Source: Baekduia soli (lineage in GTDB: Bacteria; Actinomycetota; Thermoleophilia; Solirubrobacterales; Solirubrobacteraceae). Taken from it: a stretch of 64,000 bases of DNA. Of the stretch, positions 17,430 through 25,096 are shown one piece after another; the first letter of the stretch is position 1, and each line of letters begins with the position of its first letter. A program made the translations under genes and the position numbers. The stretch lies in contig NZ_CP042430.1 of NCBI RefSeq assembly GCF_007970665.1, positions 496,001 through 560,000 of the forward strand, in the 5' to 3' direction. Below the pieces are notes generated by a model that saw only the letters and a program-made list of their open reading frames with translations, was not told the DNA's origin and ran no database searches.

Positions 17430-17621
17430 CCGAACCTACCATCGGCCGAGCGCGACCGTAAAGGTCCGCGCGGGCGGCCGGCAGCGCGGCGGGCCCTGTC
17501 GGCTCGGTCGGGATGGCTGCCGCGGCCCCGGCACAGCGGCGCCGTGTCTGCCGGCGGCCCCGCGGGCCGCCGCGCGCCGGCGATCCACTAGGGTCGCCCG
17601 ACGACGACAGGAGGAGTCTGG

Positions 17622-18734
17622 GTGATGCGGGCAGCGGTGGTGCGGGAGCGGTCGGGACCCTTCAGGGTCGAGGAGCTGCGCGACCCCGAGCCGGGGCCCG
17701 GCGAGATCCTCGTGGAGGTCGCGGCGTGCGGCGTCTGCCACACCGACCTGCACATCCACGACGGCTCCGTGCCGTTCCCGCTGCCCTGCGTCCTGGGCCA
17801 CGAGGTGTCCGGGACGGTGCGCGCCGTGGGCGACGGCGTGGAGGCGCTGGCCCCGGGCGACCGGGTCGCCGGCGCCTTCATCATGCCCTGCGGCACGTGC
17901 GCGATGTGCCGTGCCGGCCGCGAGGAGCTGTGCGAGCCGTTCTTCGCCCACAACCGCCTGAAGGGCACGCTGTACGACGGCACGACCCGGCTCTACGACG
18001 CCGCCGGCGACCCCGTGTGGATGTACTCGATGGGCGGCCTGAGCGAGCTGGCCGTCATGCCCGCCCTGGCCGCGGCGCGCATCCCCGACGGGCTGCCGCT
18101 CACCGACTCGGCGATCTTCGGCTGCGCGCTGCTGACGTCCATGGGCGCGGTGCGCCACGTGGCCGGCCTGCAGCCCGGCGAGACCGTGTGCGTCGTCGGC
18201 GCGGGCGGCGTGGGCCAGAGCATCGTGCAGCTCGCCGGCGCGCTCGGGGCAGGCCAGGTCATCGCGGTCGACCTGGCCGACGACAAGCTCGAGGGCGCAC
18301 GGCGCAGCGGCGCCACGGCGACGATCAACGCCGGCGACGCCGACGCCGTCGCGACGCTGCGCGAGCTCACCGACGGCCGCGGCGCCGACGTCGTCTTCGA
18401 GGCCATCGGCCACCCCGCCACGTTCCGCCAGGCGACGGAGATGGCCGCCGACGGCGGCCGCTGCGTGTTCGTCGGGATCGCCCCGGCCGGAACGCTCGGC
18501 GAGGTCGAGATCACGCGCCTGGTCCGGCGCAAGCTCCAGCTCCTGGGGTCCTTCGGCGGCCGTCCGCGCACGGACCTGGCCGAGCTCATGCAGATGGTCG
18601 TCGACGGCCGCCTGCACCTCGACAGCGTCATCAGCCGCCGCTTCACGCTCGACGAGGCCGACCTGGCCTACGGCCTGCTCGCCCGCGGCGAGATCGTCGG
18701 CCGCGCCGTCGTCGAGATGGCGCCCGCGGGCTAG
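17622..18734 (+). CDS. zinc-dependent alcohol dehydrogenase (MDR)
   Basis: A 370-residue dehydrogenase with the full zinc set. The catalytic site is CGVCHTDLHIHDG near residue 38 with GHEVSGTV near residue 64; the structural lobe is CGTCAMCRAGREELC near residue 92. The cofactor fold is VVGAGGVGQSIVQLAG near residue 190, with the Asp of VDLADDK pointing to NAD. It oxidises an alcohol or reduces the matching aldehyde. GGAGGAG precedes GTG 17622 and the adjacent ATG 17625; either may be used. The TAG stop lies in a CTAG that was duplicated by an IS481 insertion, and the protein is left intact. Confidence 0.92.
   Translation: MMRAAVVRERSGPFRVEELRDPEPGPGEILVEVAACGVCHTDLHIHDGSVPFPLPCVLGHEVSGTVRAVGDGVEALAPGDRVAGAFIMPCGTCAMCRAGREELCEPFFAHNRLKGTLYDGTTRLYDAAGDPVWMYSMGGLSELAVMPALAAARIPDGLPLTDSAIFGCALLTSMGAVRHVAGLQPGETVCVVGAGGVGQSIVQLAGALGAGQVIAVDLADDKLEGARRSGATATINAGDADAVATLRELTDGRGADVVFEAIGHPATFRQATEMAADGGRCVFVGIAPAGTLGEVEITRLVRRKLQLLGSFGGRPRTDLAELMQMVVDGRLHLDSVISRRFTLDEADLAYGLLARGEIVGRAVVEMAPAG
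18731..18734. repeat. target-site duplication CTAG, left copy
   Basis: On the + strand it contains the TAG stop of the alcohol dehydrogenase (18732-18734). On the - strand it supplies the TAG stop of the transposase (18733-18731). The matching copy is at 19815-19818. Confidence 0.75.
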
Positions 18735-19699
18735 TTGTTCTGCCTCAGGTCGTTCCGAACGCGGGTGATGGGCGGCCGGTTGCCGAGCGAGCTGTGGTTC
18801 CGCTCGTTGTTGTAGTGGTGCAGCCAGTGTGGCAGCGCTGCGGCTCTGGCGTCGCTTGAGCGGTAGCGCTGTCCCAGGCCCCATTCGCGTTTGAGGGTCT
18901 GCTGGTAGCGCTCGACCTTGCCGTTGTGGCGCGGCGTGCGGGGCGCGATCGTGCGATGCCGGATGCCGTGGCTGTCAAACAGGGCGGCCAGCGCCTTGTT
19001 GTGGGTGTAGGTCCAGGCGTTGTCGGTCTGCCAGCGCTCGATGATGATGCCGTGCGCAGCGAAGAACGCGATCGCCCGCTCGGTGAAGCCGATGACGGTG
19101 GCGGCCTTCTCGTCGCGGTGCAGCTCGGTGTAGGCCAGGCGGCTGTGGTCGTCGATCGCGCTGTGGGCGAACTCGTAGCCGACACGCTGGCGCTTCTCGG
19201 CGCCCGTGCGGTGACGGTTGCCGGTGACGGCATGGCCGGGTGAGGAGAACCGCGCGAAACGCTTGACGTCGTTTTGGATCAACGCCCCAGGGCACGGCCA
19301 CTCAAAGCGCTGCACCGCCTCTCGGGGCGCCGGCGGCTGGCGCGACATGCCGCGCCGCTTCAGACAGCGCGAGACCGTCGCGTGCGCGATGCCGAGCTCG
19401 GAGGCGATCAGGCGCGGCCCCCAGCCCGTCCGCGTCCGCGCCTGGCAGACACGGTCGTGCAGCTCGTCGCTGGACCGCGTCGGCTGGCGATGCGGCGTCG
19501 AGGGTCGATCCTGCGCCCACGCGCCCGACGCTCGCTCGGCGTCTGAGGCGTTGCGGTACCGGTCGATCCAGTACTGCACCGTCGACACGCTCACCCGCCG
19601 ACGGGCCGCTGCCTGGCGTCGAGGAAGTCCCTCGCCAAGACACCAATCAACCAGCTCGACACGCTGCCAGCTGGGCAGCCACCTACGCTTGCACTGCAT
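18731..19699 (-). CDS. IS481-family DDE transposase
   Basis: A 322-residue transposase. An N-terminal helix-turn-helix (RRQAAARRRVSVSTVQYWIDRYR) is followed by a second HTH and the integrase core. The catalytic triad is visible as Asp in ALIQNDVKRF, Asp in RWQTDNAWTY and Glu in HNGKVERYQQTLKREW. The ATG at 19699 has GGAGG about 13 bases upstream and is embedded in one arm of an inverted repeat. The stop codon TAG is not part of the element: it is formed by the CTAG target sequence at 18731-18734, so translation ends exactly at the element boundary. There is no frameshift or truncation, so it is probably active. Confidence 0.93.
   Translation of the reverse strand: MQCKRRWLPSWQRVELVDWCLGEGLPRRQAAARRRVSVSTVQYWIDRYRNASDAERASGAWAQDRPSTPHRQPTRSSDELHDRVCQARTRTGWGPRLIASELGIAHATVSRCLKRRGMSRQPPAPREAVQRFEWPCPGALIQNDVKRFARFSSPGHAVTGNRHRTGAEKRQRVGYEFAHSAIDDHSRLAYTELHRDEKAATVIGFTERAIAFFAAHGIIIERWQTDNAWTYTHNKALAALFDSHGIRHRTIAPRTPRHNGKVERYQQTLKREWGLGQRYRSSDARAAALPHWLHHYNNERNHSSLGNRPPITRVRNDLRQNN
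18736..18761 (+). repeat. IS481 terminal inverted repeat, left
   Basis: It begins TGTTCTGCCTCAGG and ends CGTTCCGAACG. Read as reverse complement, the right end (19788-19813) begins TGACGTGCCTCGGG and ends CGTTCCGAACG. The inner 21 bases differ at only two positions. Confidence 0.8.
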
Positions 19700-19768
19700 C
19701 CGGGCTGATGACCTCCGAGGCCGTTGGATCCTTGAGAAGACCCACAGCCTCTGTCTCAGCCCGGATGC
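19696..19768 (-). repeat. inverted repeat covering the transposase start codon
   Basis: GCATCCGGGCTGA (19696-19708) is perfectly complementary to TCAGCCCGGATGC (19756-19768), 13 bp each, with 47 bases between. In the transposase mRNA the 3' arm contains the ATG start at 19699, so any transcript starting upstream of 19768 can fold the start codon into a stem. Several IS elements use such a structure to avoid activation by read-through transcription from outside. Confidence 0.55.
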
Positions 19769-19787
19769 CTCAACTTCAGCCCTCAGA

Positions 19788-19813
19788 CGTTCGGAACGTC
19801 CCGAGGCACGTCA
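19788..19813 (-). repeat. IS481 terminal inverted repeat, right
   Basis: CGTTCGGAACG then TCCCGAGGCA (19788-19808) is the inverted partner of 18741-18761 with two mismatches. The repeat continues less perfectly to GTCA next to the CTAG duplication. Confidence 0.8.
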
Positions 19814-19814
19814 C

Positions 19815-19818
19815 CTAG
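19815..19818. repeat. target-site duplication CTAG, right copy
   Basis: It contains the TAG stop of the reverse-strand TetR gene (19817-19815). With the left copy it shows that the original CTAG carried the stop codons of both convergent genes. Confidence 0.75.
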
Positions 19819-20423
19819 GCGCGCAGCGTCTGCAGGCCGTCCATGAGCAGGTCCAGCAGCCGCTGGACCTGGGCCTGCCAGTCCTCGGCGAGGTTGACGT
19901 GCCAGAAGCCGCTGATGGCCAGCAACACGTCGGCGGCGCAGATGTCGCCGCGGATCGCGCCGGCCGCGCGCCCGTCGTCCAGCAGTCGCCCCAGCGCCTC
20001 CAGGAGCATGAGGTAGGCCGGCGACGGCGCGCCGCCGCGCGCCTCGGCGGCCGCGCTGATCGCGTCGGCCATCCAGCGCCGCTGGATGCCGAGGGTCGCC
20101 AGCCGCTCCATCCATGTGCGCAGCGCCGGGACGGGCTCCATCTCGGCCAGCAGCTCGGGCGCGGCCTCGCTGAGCTGGGCGACCCAGCGCTCGTGCGCCG
20201 CCAGGATGAGCGCGTCGCGGGTGGGGAAGTGCCGGTACAGCGTCCCGATGCCGACGCCGGCCTGGCGGGCGATGGCCTCCAGCGAGGCCTCGGAGGCGTG
20301 GCGCTCGAAGTGATCCAGCGCAGCGGCCAGCAGCTTGTCGCGGTTGCGGCGCGCGTCGGAGCGCTGCGGTGCGCCCGGCGATGCCTCGGGGGCTGTCGGG
20401 GCGGCGTCCACGGGCGCGCGCAC
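19815..20423 (-). CDS. TetR-family transcriptional regulator
   Basis: A 202-residue repressor. The N-terminal HTH domain reads DKLLAAALDHFERHASEASLEAIARQAGVGIGTLYRHFPTRDALI in overlapping pieces near residues 28-75, with the classic GVGIGTLYRHF recognition helix. The ligand-binding half is all-helical and includes a SetR-type C-terminal domain. The GTG at 20423 follows AGGAGGTG, which lies inside the last codons of the MFS gene; the two genes are separated by one base and must be co-translated. The repressor is probably autoregulatory through the tandem palindromes upstream of the MFS gene. Its TAG stop lies in the right CTAG of the IS481 insertion and is preserved. Confidence 0.92.
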   Translation of the reverse strand: MRAPVDAAPTAPEASPGAPQRSDARRNRDKLLAAALDHFERHASEASLEAIARQAGVGIGTLYRHFPTRDALILAAHERWVAQLSEAAPELLAEMEPVPALRTWMERLATLGIQRRWMADAISAAAEARGGAPSPAYLMLLEALGRLLDDGRAAGAIRGDICAADVLLAISGFWHVNLAEDWQAQVQRLLDLLMDGLQTLRA

Positions 20424-20424
20424 G

Positions 20425-21867
20425 CTACACCTCCTGGCCGACCAGGTCCCCGGGGACCGGCGGGCGGTGCGGGTCGACCTCGCCGACGATGCCGCGCCGC
20501 GGGACGAGGAAGGACACGAGCAGGCTGGCGACCAGCCCGGCCAGGCATACGCCGAAGGCCAGCGTGAAGCCGTGGTCGGTCGGGCTGCCGTTCGTCACGC
20601 TGTTGGCGATGAACGTCGCGGCGACCTGGCCGCCCAGCGCACCGCCCAGCGACCGCATGACCGTGTTCATGCCCGTCGCGACGCCGGTCTGCTCCTGGGG
20701 CACGTTCTGGACGATGAGGTTGGCCAGCGCCGCGAAGGCGAGGCCGATCCCCACGCCCATGAGCGCCGAGGCGGCGTAGATCTCCCACTCGTGCGAGCGC
20801 GCGAACGTCAGCACCGCGAAGGACCCGACGGTGGAGGCGGCGCCGAGGATGAGCACGGGGCGCGAGCCGATGATCCGGTCCAGCGTGCCCGAGAACTGGC
20901 CGATGAGCAGCATGGCGACGGTCGACGGCAGCAGGAACAGGCCCGACTCGACGACCGAGGCGCCGAAGCCGTAGCCCGTCGACGTGGGCTCCTGGACGTA
21001 CTGCGGGATGATGATGAACGCGGAGTACATGCCCAGGCCGAACAGGAACGCGGCCGCATTGGTGGTCCAGACGCCCTTGATCCGCATCATCCGCATGTCG
21101 ACGAGGGGCTCGCGCGAGCGCGCCTCGGTGACCACCCAGCCGGCGAGGATGACCAGGCCGATCGCGATGAGGCCCAGGGTCTTGACCGAGCCCCAGCCCC
21201 ACAGCGTGGTCTCGCTGACGGCCACGAGCACGGCGACCAGCCCGGCCGACATGAGCACCGCCGCCATCCAGTTGATCTGGCCGGGCGTCTTGACCGGCGA
21301 CTCGGGCACGAAGAAGTGCGTCGCGACGGCGCCGATGACGATCGCGACGAGCGGGAACCAGAAGAGCCAGTGGTAGGACATGCTCTGGACGATGGGCCCG
21401 GCGAGCACGACGCCCGCGCCGCCCCCGATGCCGATGAGCGACGACATGAGGCCGATGCCGCCCGCGACCTTCTGGCGCGGGAACTCGTCGCGGATGATCC
21501 CGAAGGCCAGCGGGAACATGCCGCCGCCGACGCCCTGCACGACGCGGCCGGCGATGAGCACGTTCATCGACGTCGCCACGGCCGACAGCAGCGTGCCGGC
21601 GGCGAGGATCACCAGCACGATGAGCAGCACGCGCTCCTTGCCGTACATGTCGCCGAGGCGGCCGATGATCGGCGTGGCGATCGACGCGCTGAGCAGGTAG
21701 GCGGTGAGGATCCAGCTCACCGAGGTCTCCGACGCGTGCAGGTCGCGCTGGAAGTCGGGGAGCGCCGGGAGGACCAGCGACTGCAGCAGCACGTAGGCGG
21801 TCGCGGCGACCGCGAGCACCACGAAGGTGATGGTGTAGTGCGGACGGGCGGGGTGCTGCGTGCTCAC
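20425..21867 (-). CDS. DHA2-type MFS drug efflux transporter (EmrB/QacA-like)
   Basis: A 480-residue transporter with about 14 membrane helices. The DHA2 marks are WILTAYLLSASIATPIIGRLGDMYG (motif A region, GRLGDMYGKER) near residue 60, the motif C-like GGGAGVVLAGPI near residue 140, and VQNVPQEQTGVATGMNTVMRSLGGALG in the C-terminal half. It exports drugs or toxic organics using the proton gradient. The GTG at 21867 has AGGAGC eight bases upstream; the in-frame extension to 21921 would run across the operator and is not likely. It is the first gene of a two-gene unit with TetR. Confidence 0.92.
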   Translation of the reverse strand: MSTQHPARPHYTITFVVLAVAATAYVLLQSLVLPALPDFQRDLHASETSVSWILTAYLLSASIATPIIGRLGDMYGKERVLLIVLVILAAGTLLSAVATSMNVLIAGRVVQGVGGGMFPLAFGIIRDEFPRQKVAGGIGLMSSLIGIGGGAGVVLAGPIVQSMSYHWLFWFPLVAIVIGAVATHFFVPESPVKTPGQINWMAAVLMSAGLVAVLVAVSETTLWGWGSVKTLGLIAIGLVILAGWVVTEARSREPLVDMRMMRIKGVWTTNAAAFLFGLGMYSAFIIIPQYVQEPTSTGYGFGASVVESGLFLLPSTVAMLLIGQFSGTLDRIIGSRPVLILGAASTVGSFAVLTFARSHEWEIYAASALMGVGIGLAFAALANLIVQNVPQEQTGVATGMNTVMRSLGGALGGQVAATFIANSVTNGSPTDHGFTLAFGVCLAGLVASLLVSFLVPRRGIVGEVDPHRPPVPGDLVGQEV

Positions 21868-21926
21868 GGTGCGCGCTCCTGGCACGGTCGGGCGGACGAG
21901 GACCTCGGCGTCGCTCCGCACGCGAG

Positions 21927-21966
21927 CCGGAGGCGCCTCCGGGCACCATAGCGGAGGCGCCTCCGC
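21927..21966. promoter_or_regulatory. tandem palindromic operators for the TetR/MFS unit
   Basis: CCGGAGGCGCCTCCGG (21927-21942) and GCGGAGGCGCCTCCGC (21951-21966) are both perfect 16-bp palindromes with the same core GGAGGCGCCTCC. Their centres are 24 bp apart, close to two helical turns. A weaker third copy (GGTGGCGCCTCG) starts at 21973. They lie between the divergent MFS and DUF72 starts, the right place for TetR binding. Direct evidence for binding is absent. Confidence 0.65.
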
Positions 21967-22010
21967 GGTCCGGTGGCGCCTCGCGCGCGCTCGCGGGTAC
22001 CCCTGGTGCC

Positions 22011-22751
22011 ATGGCGGCGGTGCACATCGGATGCTCGGGCTGGAGCTACGCGGGCTGGGCCGGGGACTTCTATCCCGCCGGCTGCCCGCAGCGCCGCTGG
22101 CTCGAGCACTATGCGACGGTGTTCGACACGGTCGAGCTCAACACGACCTTCTACCGCCTGCCAGCGCTCGAGACCGTCCAGGGCTGGGTGCGGCGCACCC
22201 CGCCGGGCTTCCGCTTCGCCGTCAAGGCCAGCCGCTACCTCACCCACGTCCGGCGTCTGGCCGACATGGACCGCGGGGTGCAGCGCCTCTGGGCGCGCCT
22301 GGACCCCCTCTTGGGCAGCGACCGCATGGGACCGGTCCTCTGGCAGCTGCCCGAGCGCTTCCCCCGGGACGACGCGCGGCTGGCCGCCGCGCTGGACCGC
22401 CTGCCCACCGGACGCGGCGAGCGCCACGCCTTCGAGTTCCGCCACCCGAGCTGGTTCGCCCCGGAGGTGCTCGCGCTGCTGCGCGAGCACGCGGTGGCGC
22501 TGTGCATCGGCGACCGTCCCGACCGGCCGTTCCAGCCTCACGTGCTCACCGCGGACTTCACGATGGTCCGCTTCCACCACGGCGCGCGGGGCCGGCGCGG
22601 CAACTACAGCGACACCGAGCTGCGCGAGTGGGCGGGCCGCCTGCGGCGCCTGAAGGCCGAGGCCGAGGTCTTCGCCTACTTCAACAACGACTGGGAGGGC
22701 TTCGCACCGCGCAACGCGCGGCGGCTGCGGACGCTGCTCGCCCGGGCATGA
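22011..22751 (+). CDS. DUF72 domain protein
   Basis: A 246-residue TIM-barrel-like protein of the DUF72/YecE family. Marks in order are IGCSGWSYAGWAGDFYP at the start, VELNTTFYRLP near residue 43, FRFAVKASRYLTH near residue 69, GPVLWQLPERFPRD, EFRHPSWF near residue 142 and YFNNDWEGFAPRNARRL at the end. The fold resembles endonuclease IV, but the role of the family is unresolved. The ATG at 22011 is 45 bp from the operator pair, so it may share control with the efflux genes. Confidence 0.93.
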   Translation: MAAVHIGCSGWSYAGWAGDFYPAGCPQRRWLEHYATVFDTVELNTTFYRLPALETVQGWVRRTPPGFRFAVKASRYLTHVRRLADMDRGVQRLWARLDPLLGSDRMGPVLWQLPERFPRDDARLAAALDRLPTGRGERHAFEFRHPSWFAPEVLALLREHAVALCIGDRPDRPFQPHVLTADFTMVRFHHGARGRRGNYSDTELREWAGRLRRLKAEAEVFAYFNNDWEGFAPRNARRLRTLLARA

Positions 22752-22793
22752 GACGAACGTCGAGGATCCGGCGGCCGGTCAGGAGCCGTTCAG

Positions 22794-23681
22794 GTGAGCC
22801 CCCACACCATGCCCGGACCCATGCTGCCCACCGCCAAGACCCGCTCCGGCCGCCCCGCCCCGCTCGCCGCCAAGGTCCCCGAGATCACCGCCGTCTTCTG
22901 GGCCCTGAAGATCCTGACCACCGGCATGGGCGAGTCCATGTCGGACTTCCTCGGCCAGCAGAGCGTGCCCCTGGCCGGCGCGATCGGCATCTTCGGCCTG
23001 ACCTACGCCATCCGCCTGCAGGTCCGCACGACGGAGTACCGCGCCGTCGTCTACTGGTTCGCGGTGATGATGGTGGCGATCTTCGGCACGATGGCCGCCG
23101 ACGGGCTGAAGGACGGCGCCGGGCTCTCCTACGCGGTGACCACGCCCTTCTTCGCCGCCGTCGTGGCGGTCGTGTTCGTCCTCTGGCACCGCAGCGAGGG
23201 GACGCTCGACATCCACAGCATCACCACCGCGCGGCGCGAGACCTACTACTGGATCGCCGTCCTGGCCACGTTCGCCCTGGGCACCGCCGCCGGCGACCTG
23301 ACGGCCCTCACCCTGCACCTCGGCTTCCTCGAGTCCATCGCGATCTTCGGGGTGCTCTTCCTCGTGCCCGCCCTGGGCTGGTGGCAGCTGCGGCTCAACC
23401 CGGTCGTCGCGTTCTGGACGGCCTACGTGATCACGCGCCCGCTCGGCGCGTCCGTGGTGGACTGGCTGGCCAAGCCCCAGAGCAACAAGGGCCTGGACCT
23501 CGGCGACGGCGTGGTCAGCGCAGGGACCCTGGTCGTCTTCGTGGCCCTCGTGGCATGGGTCGCCGTCACGCGGCGCGACATCCAGCGCCCCGACGTCCCC
23601 CAGCCGCACGCGCACCTGCCGCACGTCCCGCATCCGCACCTGCCCCACGGGCACCCGCAGGCGCAGCCGGCCGAGGGATAG
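22794..23681 (+). CDS. COG4705-like multi-helix membrane protein with His-rich tail
   Basis: A 295-residue membrane protein with eight or so helices arranged as repeats. Each repeat has a Trp/Phe-rich helix start and a small-residue helix followed by Asp: FWALKILTTGMGESMSDFL, then YYWIAVLATFALGTAAGDL, then FWTAYVITRPLGASVVDWL. This pattern matches uncharacterised COG4705 proteins. The last 35 residues are unusual: nine histidines alternate with prolines (HAHLPHVPHPHLPHGH), which could bind transition metals. The GTG at 22794 has AGGAG eight bases upstream. Function unknown; a metal-related transport role is only a guess from the tail. Confidence 0.75.
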   Translation: MSPHTMPGPMLPTAKTRSGRPAPLAAKVPEITAVFWALKILTTGMGESMSDFLGQQSVPLAGAIGIFGLTYAIRLQVRTTEYRAVVYWFAVMMVAIFGTMAADGLKDGAGLSYAVTTPFFAAVVAVVFVLWHRSEGTLDIHSITTARRETYYWIAVLATFALGTAAGDLTALTLHLGFLESIAIFGVLFLVPALGWWQLRLNPVVAFWTAYVITRPLGASVVDWLAKPQSNKGLDLGDGVVSAGTLVVFVALVAWVAVTRRDIQRPDVPQPHAHLPHVPHPHLPHGHPQAQPAEG

Positions 23682-23733
23682 GCGGCGCCCGGCGCGCGTT
23701 TCCGCGCCCCGCCCGGTGGGGCACGATGGGCGG

Positions 23734-24930
23734 GTGGACCGCGACCCGTTCTCCGAGCTGCTGCGCCGGACGCACCTGAGCGCGCCGTCGGACGTCGGCG
23801 GCGTCATCGCCGAGCAGGCCGCCGCGCTGGGTGCCGCCGACGTCACCGTCCACGTCATCGACTACGAGCTGGACAGCCTCATGGCGCTCGCCCCCGCCGG
23901 CGGCGTGCCGCTCTCGGTCACGGGGACGATGGCCGGGCGCGCGTTCAGCACGACGACGGCGCTGCGCGCAAGCCCCGACGAGGGCTCCGGCGAGCGGCTG
24001 TGGATGCCGCTCGTCGACGGCACGGAACGGCTCGGGACCCTCGGCCTCACGTTCCCCGACGGCGTGCTCGACGAGCCGCTGCTGGCCCTGTGCGAGCGCT
24101 ACGCGCACCTCGCGGCGATCCTGCTCGTCGCCAAGGGCGCCTACGGCGACGCCATCGAGCGGACCCGGAGGCGGCGGCCGATGACCATCGCCTCCGAGCT
24201 CGTCTGGGCGCTGGCGCCGCCGCTGGTGTTCGCGACGGACGGCCTCGCCGTGTCGGGCATGCTCGAGCCCTGCTACGACAACGGCGGCGACGCGTTCGAC
24301 TACGCCGTCAACGGCAGGACGCTGCACGCCGCCGTCCTCGACGCGATGGGGCACGGGCTGGCCGCCGCCGGCGTCGCCGCCTTTGCGATCTCCGCCTACC
24401 GCCACAGCCGCCGCGACGGGCGCGACCTCGTGGCGACCCATCTGGCCATGGACCAGGCCGTCGGCGAGCAGTTCCCCGACGACCGCTTCGTGACCGCGAT
24501 CATCGCCGAGCTCGACCTCGACACCGGCGTGCTGTCCTGGATCAGCGCCGGCCACCCCCGGCCGCTGGTGGTCCGTGGCGGCCGGCGCGCGCGGTCGCTG
24601 ATCGCGACGCCGTGCACGCCCCTCGGGGTCCCGGGCGGTCCCGCCGCCGAGGTGGCGCACGAGTCGCTGCAGCCCGGCGACCTGGTCCTCTTCTTCACCG
24701 ACGGGCTGTCGGAGGCCTCCCGCGAGGACGGCACCCGCCTCGGGGTCGAGGGGCTCGGCGCGTTCATCGAGCGCGAGGCGGCGGCCGGGCTGACGGTCGC
24801 CGAGACGCTGCGCCGGCTGCGGCGCTCGCTCCTGCACGCCACCGACGACCTGGCCGACGACGCCACCGCGCTGCTCGTGCAGTGGCGCGGCGGCGACGAG
24901 CACGGCCTGCTGCCCCAGACCGTCGAGTGA
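23734..24930 (+). CDS. SpoIIE-type PP2C protein serine phosphatase with N-terminal GAF-like domain
   Basis: A 398-residue cytosolic protein. Residues 1-140 form a GAF-like sensor (VTVHVIDYELDSLMAL, then ERLWMPLVDGTERLGTLGL). Residues 165-390 are the PP2C/SpoIIE catalytic domain, with metal-binding aspartates in NGGDAFDYAV, VLDAMGHGLAA, FFTDGLSEA and DDATALLVQW. Such phosphatases usually act on anti-anti-sigma factors. No anti-sigma or STAS gene is adjacent. GTG 23734 was preferred because alignment starts at RDPFSELLRR; a GTG at 23716 would add six residues. Confidence 0.88.
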   Translation: MDRDPFSELLRRTHLSAPSDVGGVIAEQAAALGAADVTVHVIDYELDSLMALAPAGGVPLSVTGTMAGRAFSTTTALRASPDEGSGERLWMPLVDGTERLGTLGLTFPDGVLDEPLLALCERYAHLAAILLVAKGAYGDAIERTRRRRPMTIASELVWALAPPLVFATDGLAVSGMLEPCYDNGGDAFDYAVNGRTLHAAVLDAMGHGLAAAGVAAFAISAYRHSRRDGRDLVATHLAMDQAVGEQFPDDRFVTAIIAELDLDTGVLSWISAGHPRPLVVRGGRRARSLIATPCTPLGVPGGPAAEVAHESLQPGDLVLFFTDGLSEASREDGTRLGVEGLGAFIEREAAAGLTVAETLRRLRRSLLHATDDLADDATALLVQWRGGDEHGLLPQTVE

Positions 24931-25096
24931 GCGCGGGGCCGCGGCGGTCATCGCCCGGAAGGGTGGCCAGGCGTTCACGACCTGGCGGATCCGGGGATCG
25001 CTGACGGGCGCGGGCACGCTCATCGAGACCCGGCCGCTGGGCATCGCCCGGCGGCCGAGCTCGCGCCGCCCGGCCGCGGCGAAGTACGGTGGCGCC

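Larger units (their letters stand above)
18735..19814 (-). mobile_element. complete IS481-family insertion sequence (about 1080 bp)
   Basis: The element is bounded by CTAG on both sides (18731-18734 and 19815-19818). It carries imperfect terminal inverted repeats of about 26 bp, starting TG, with 21 inner bases identical except for two. A single intact DDE transposase fills most of it. CTAG is a known preferred target of IS481-family elements. Removing the element and one CTAG rejoins GGGCTAGGCG, which restores a convergent overlap of the flanking genes. The element therefore looks young and neutral. The exact outer base is uncertain by one or two positions. Confidence 0.85.

Noticed and set aside
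18731-19818. IS481 element as an inactivating insertion in the alcohol dehydrogenase or TetR gene
   Set aside because: Both genes keep their full length and stop codons because the duplicated CTAG supplies them.
20335-21951. Long + strand frame opposite the MFS transporter
   Set aside because: Low-complexity Asp/Arg/His text typical of antisense to a membrane protein gene.
24931-25096. Possible small gene between the phosphatase and the propeller protein
   Set aside because: A reverse-strand peptide (DPRIRQVVNAWPPF...) looks less biased than usual, but there is no ribosome-binding site, no clear stop and no recognised family.
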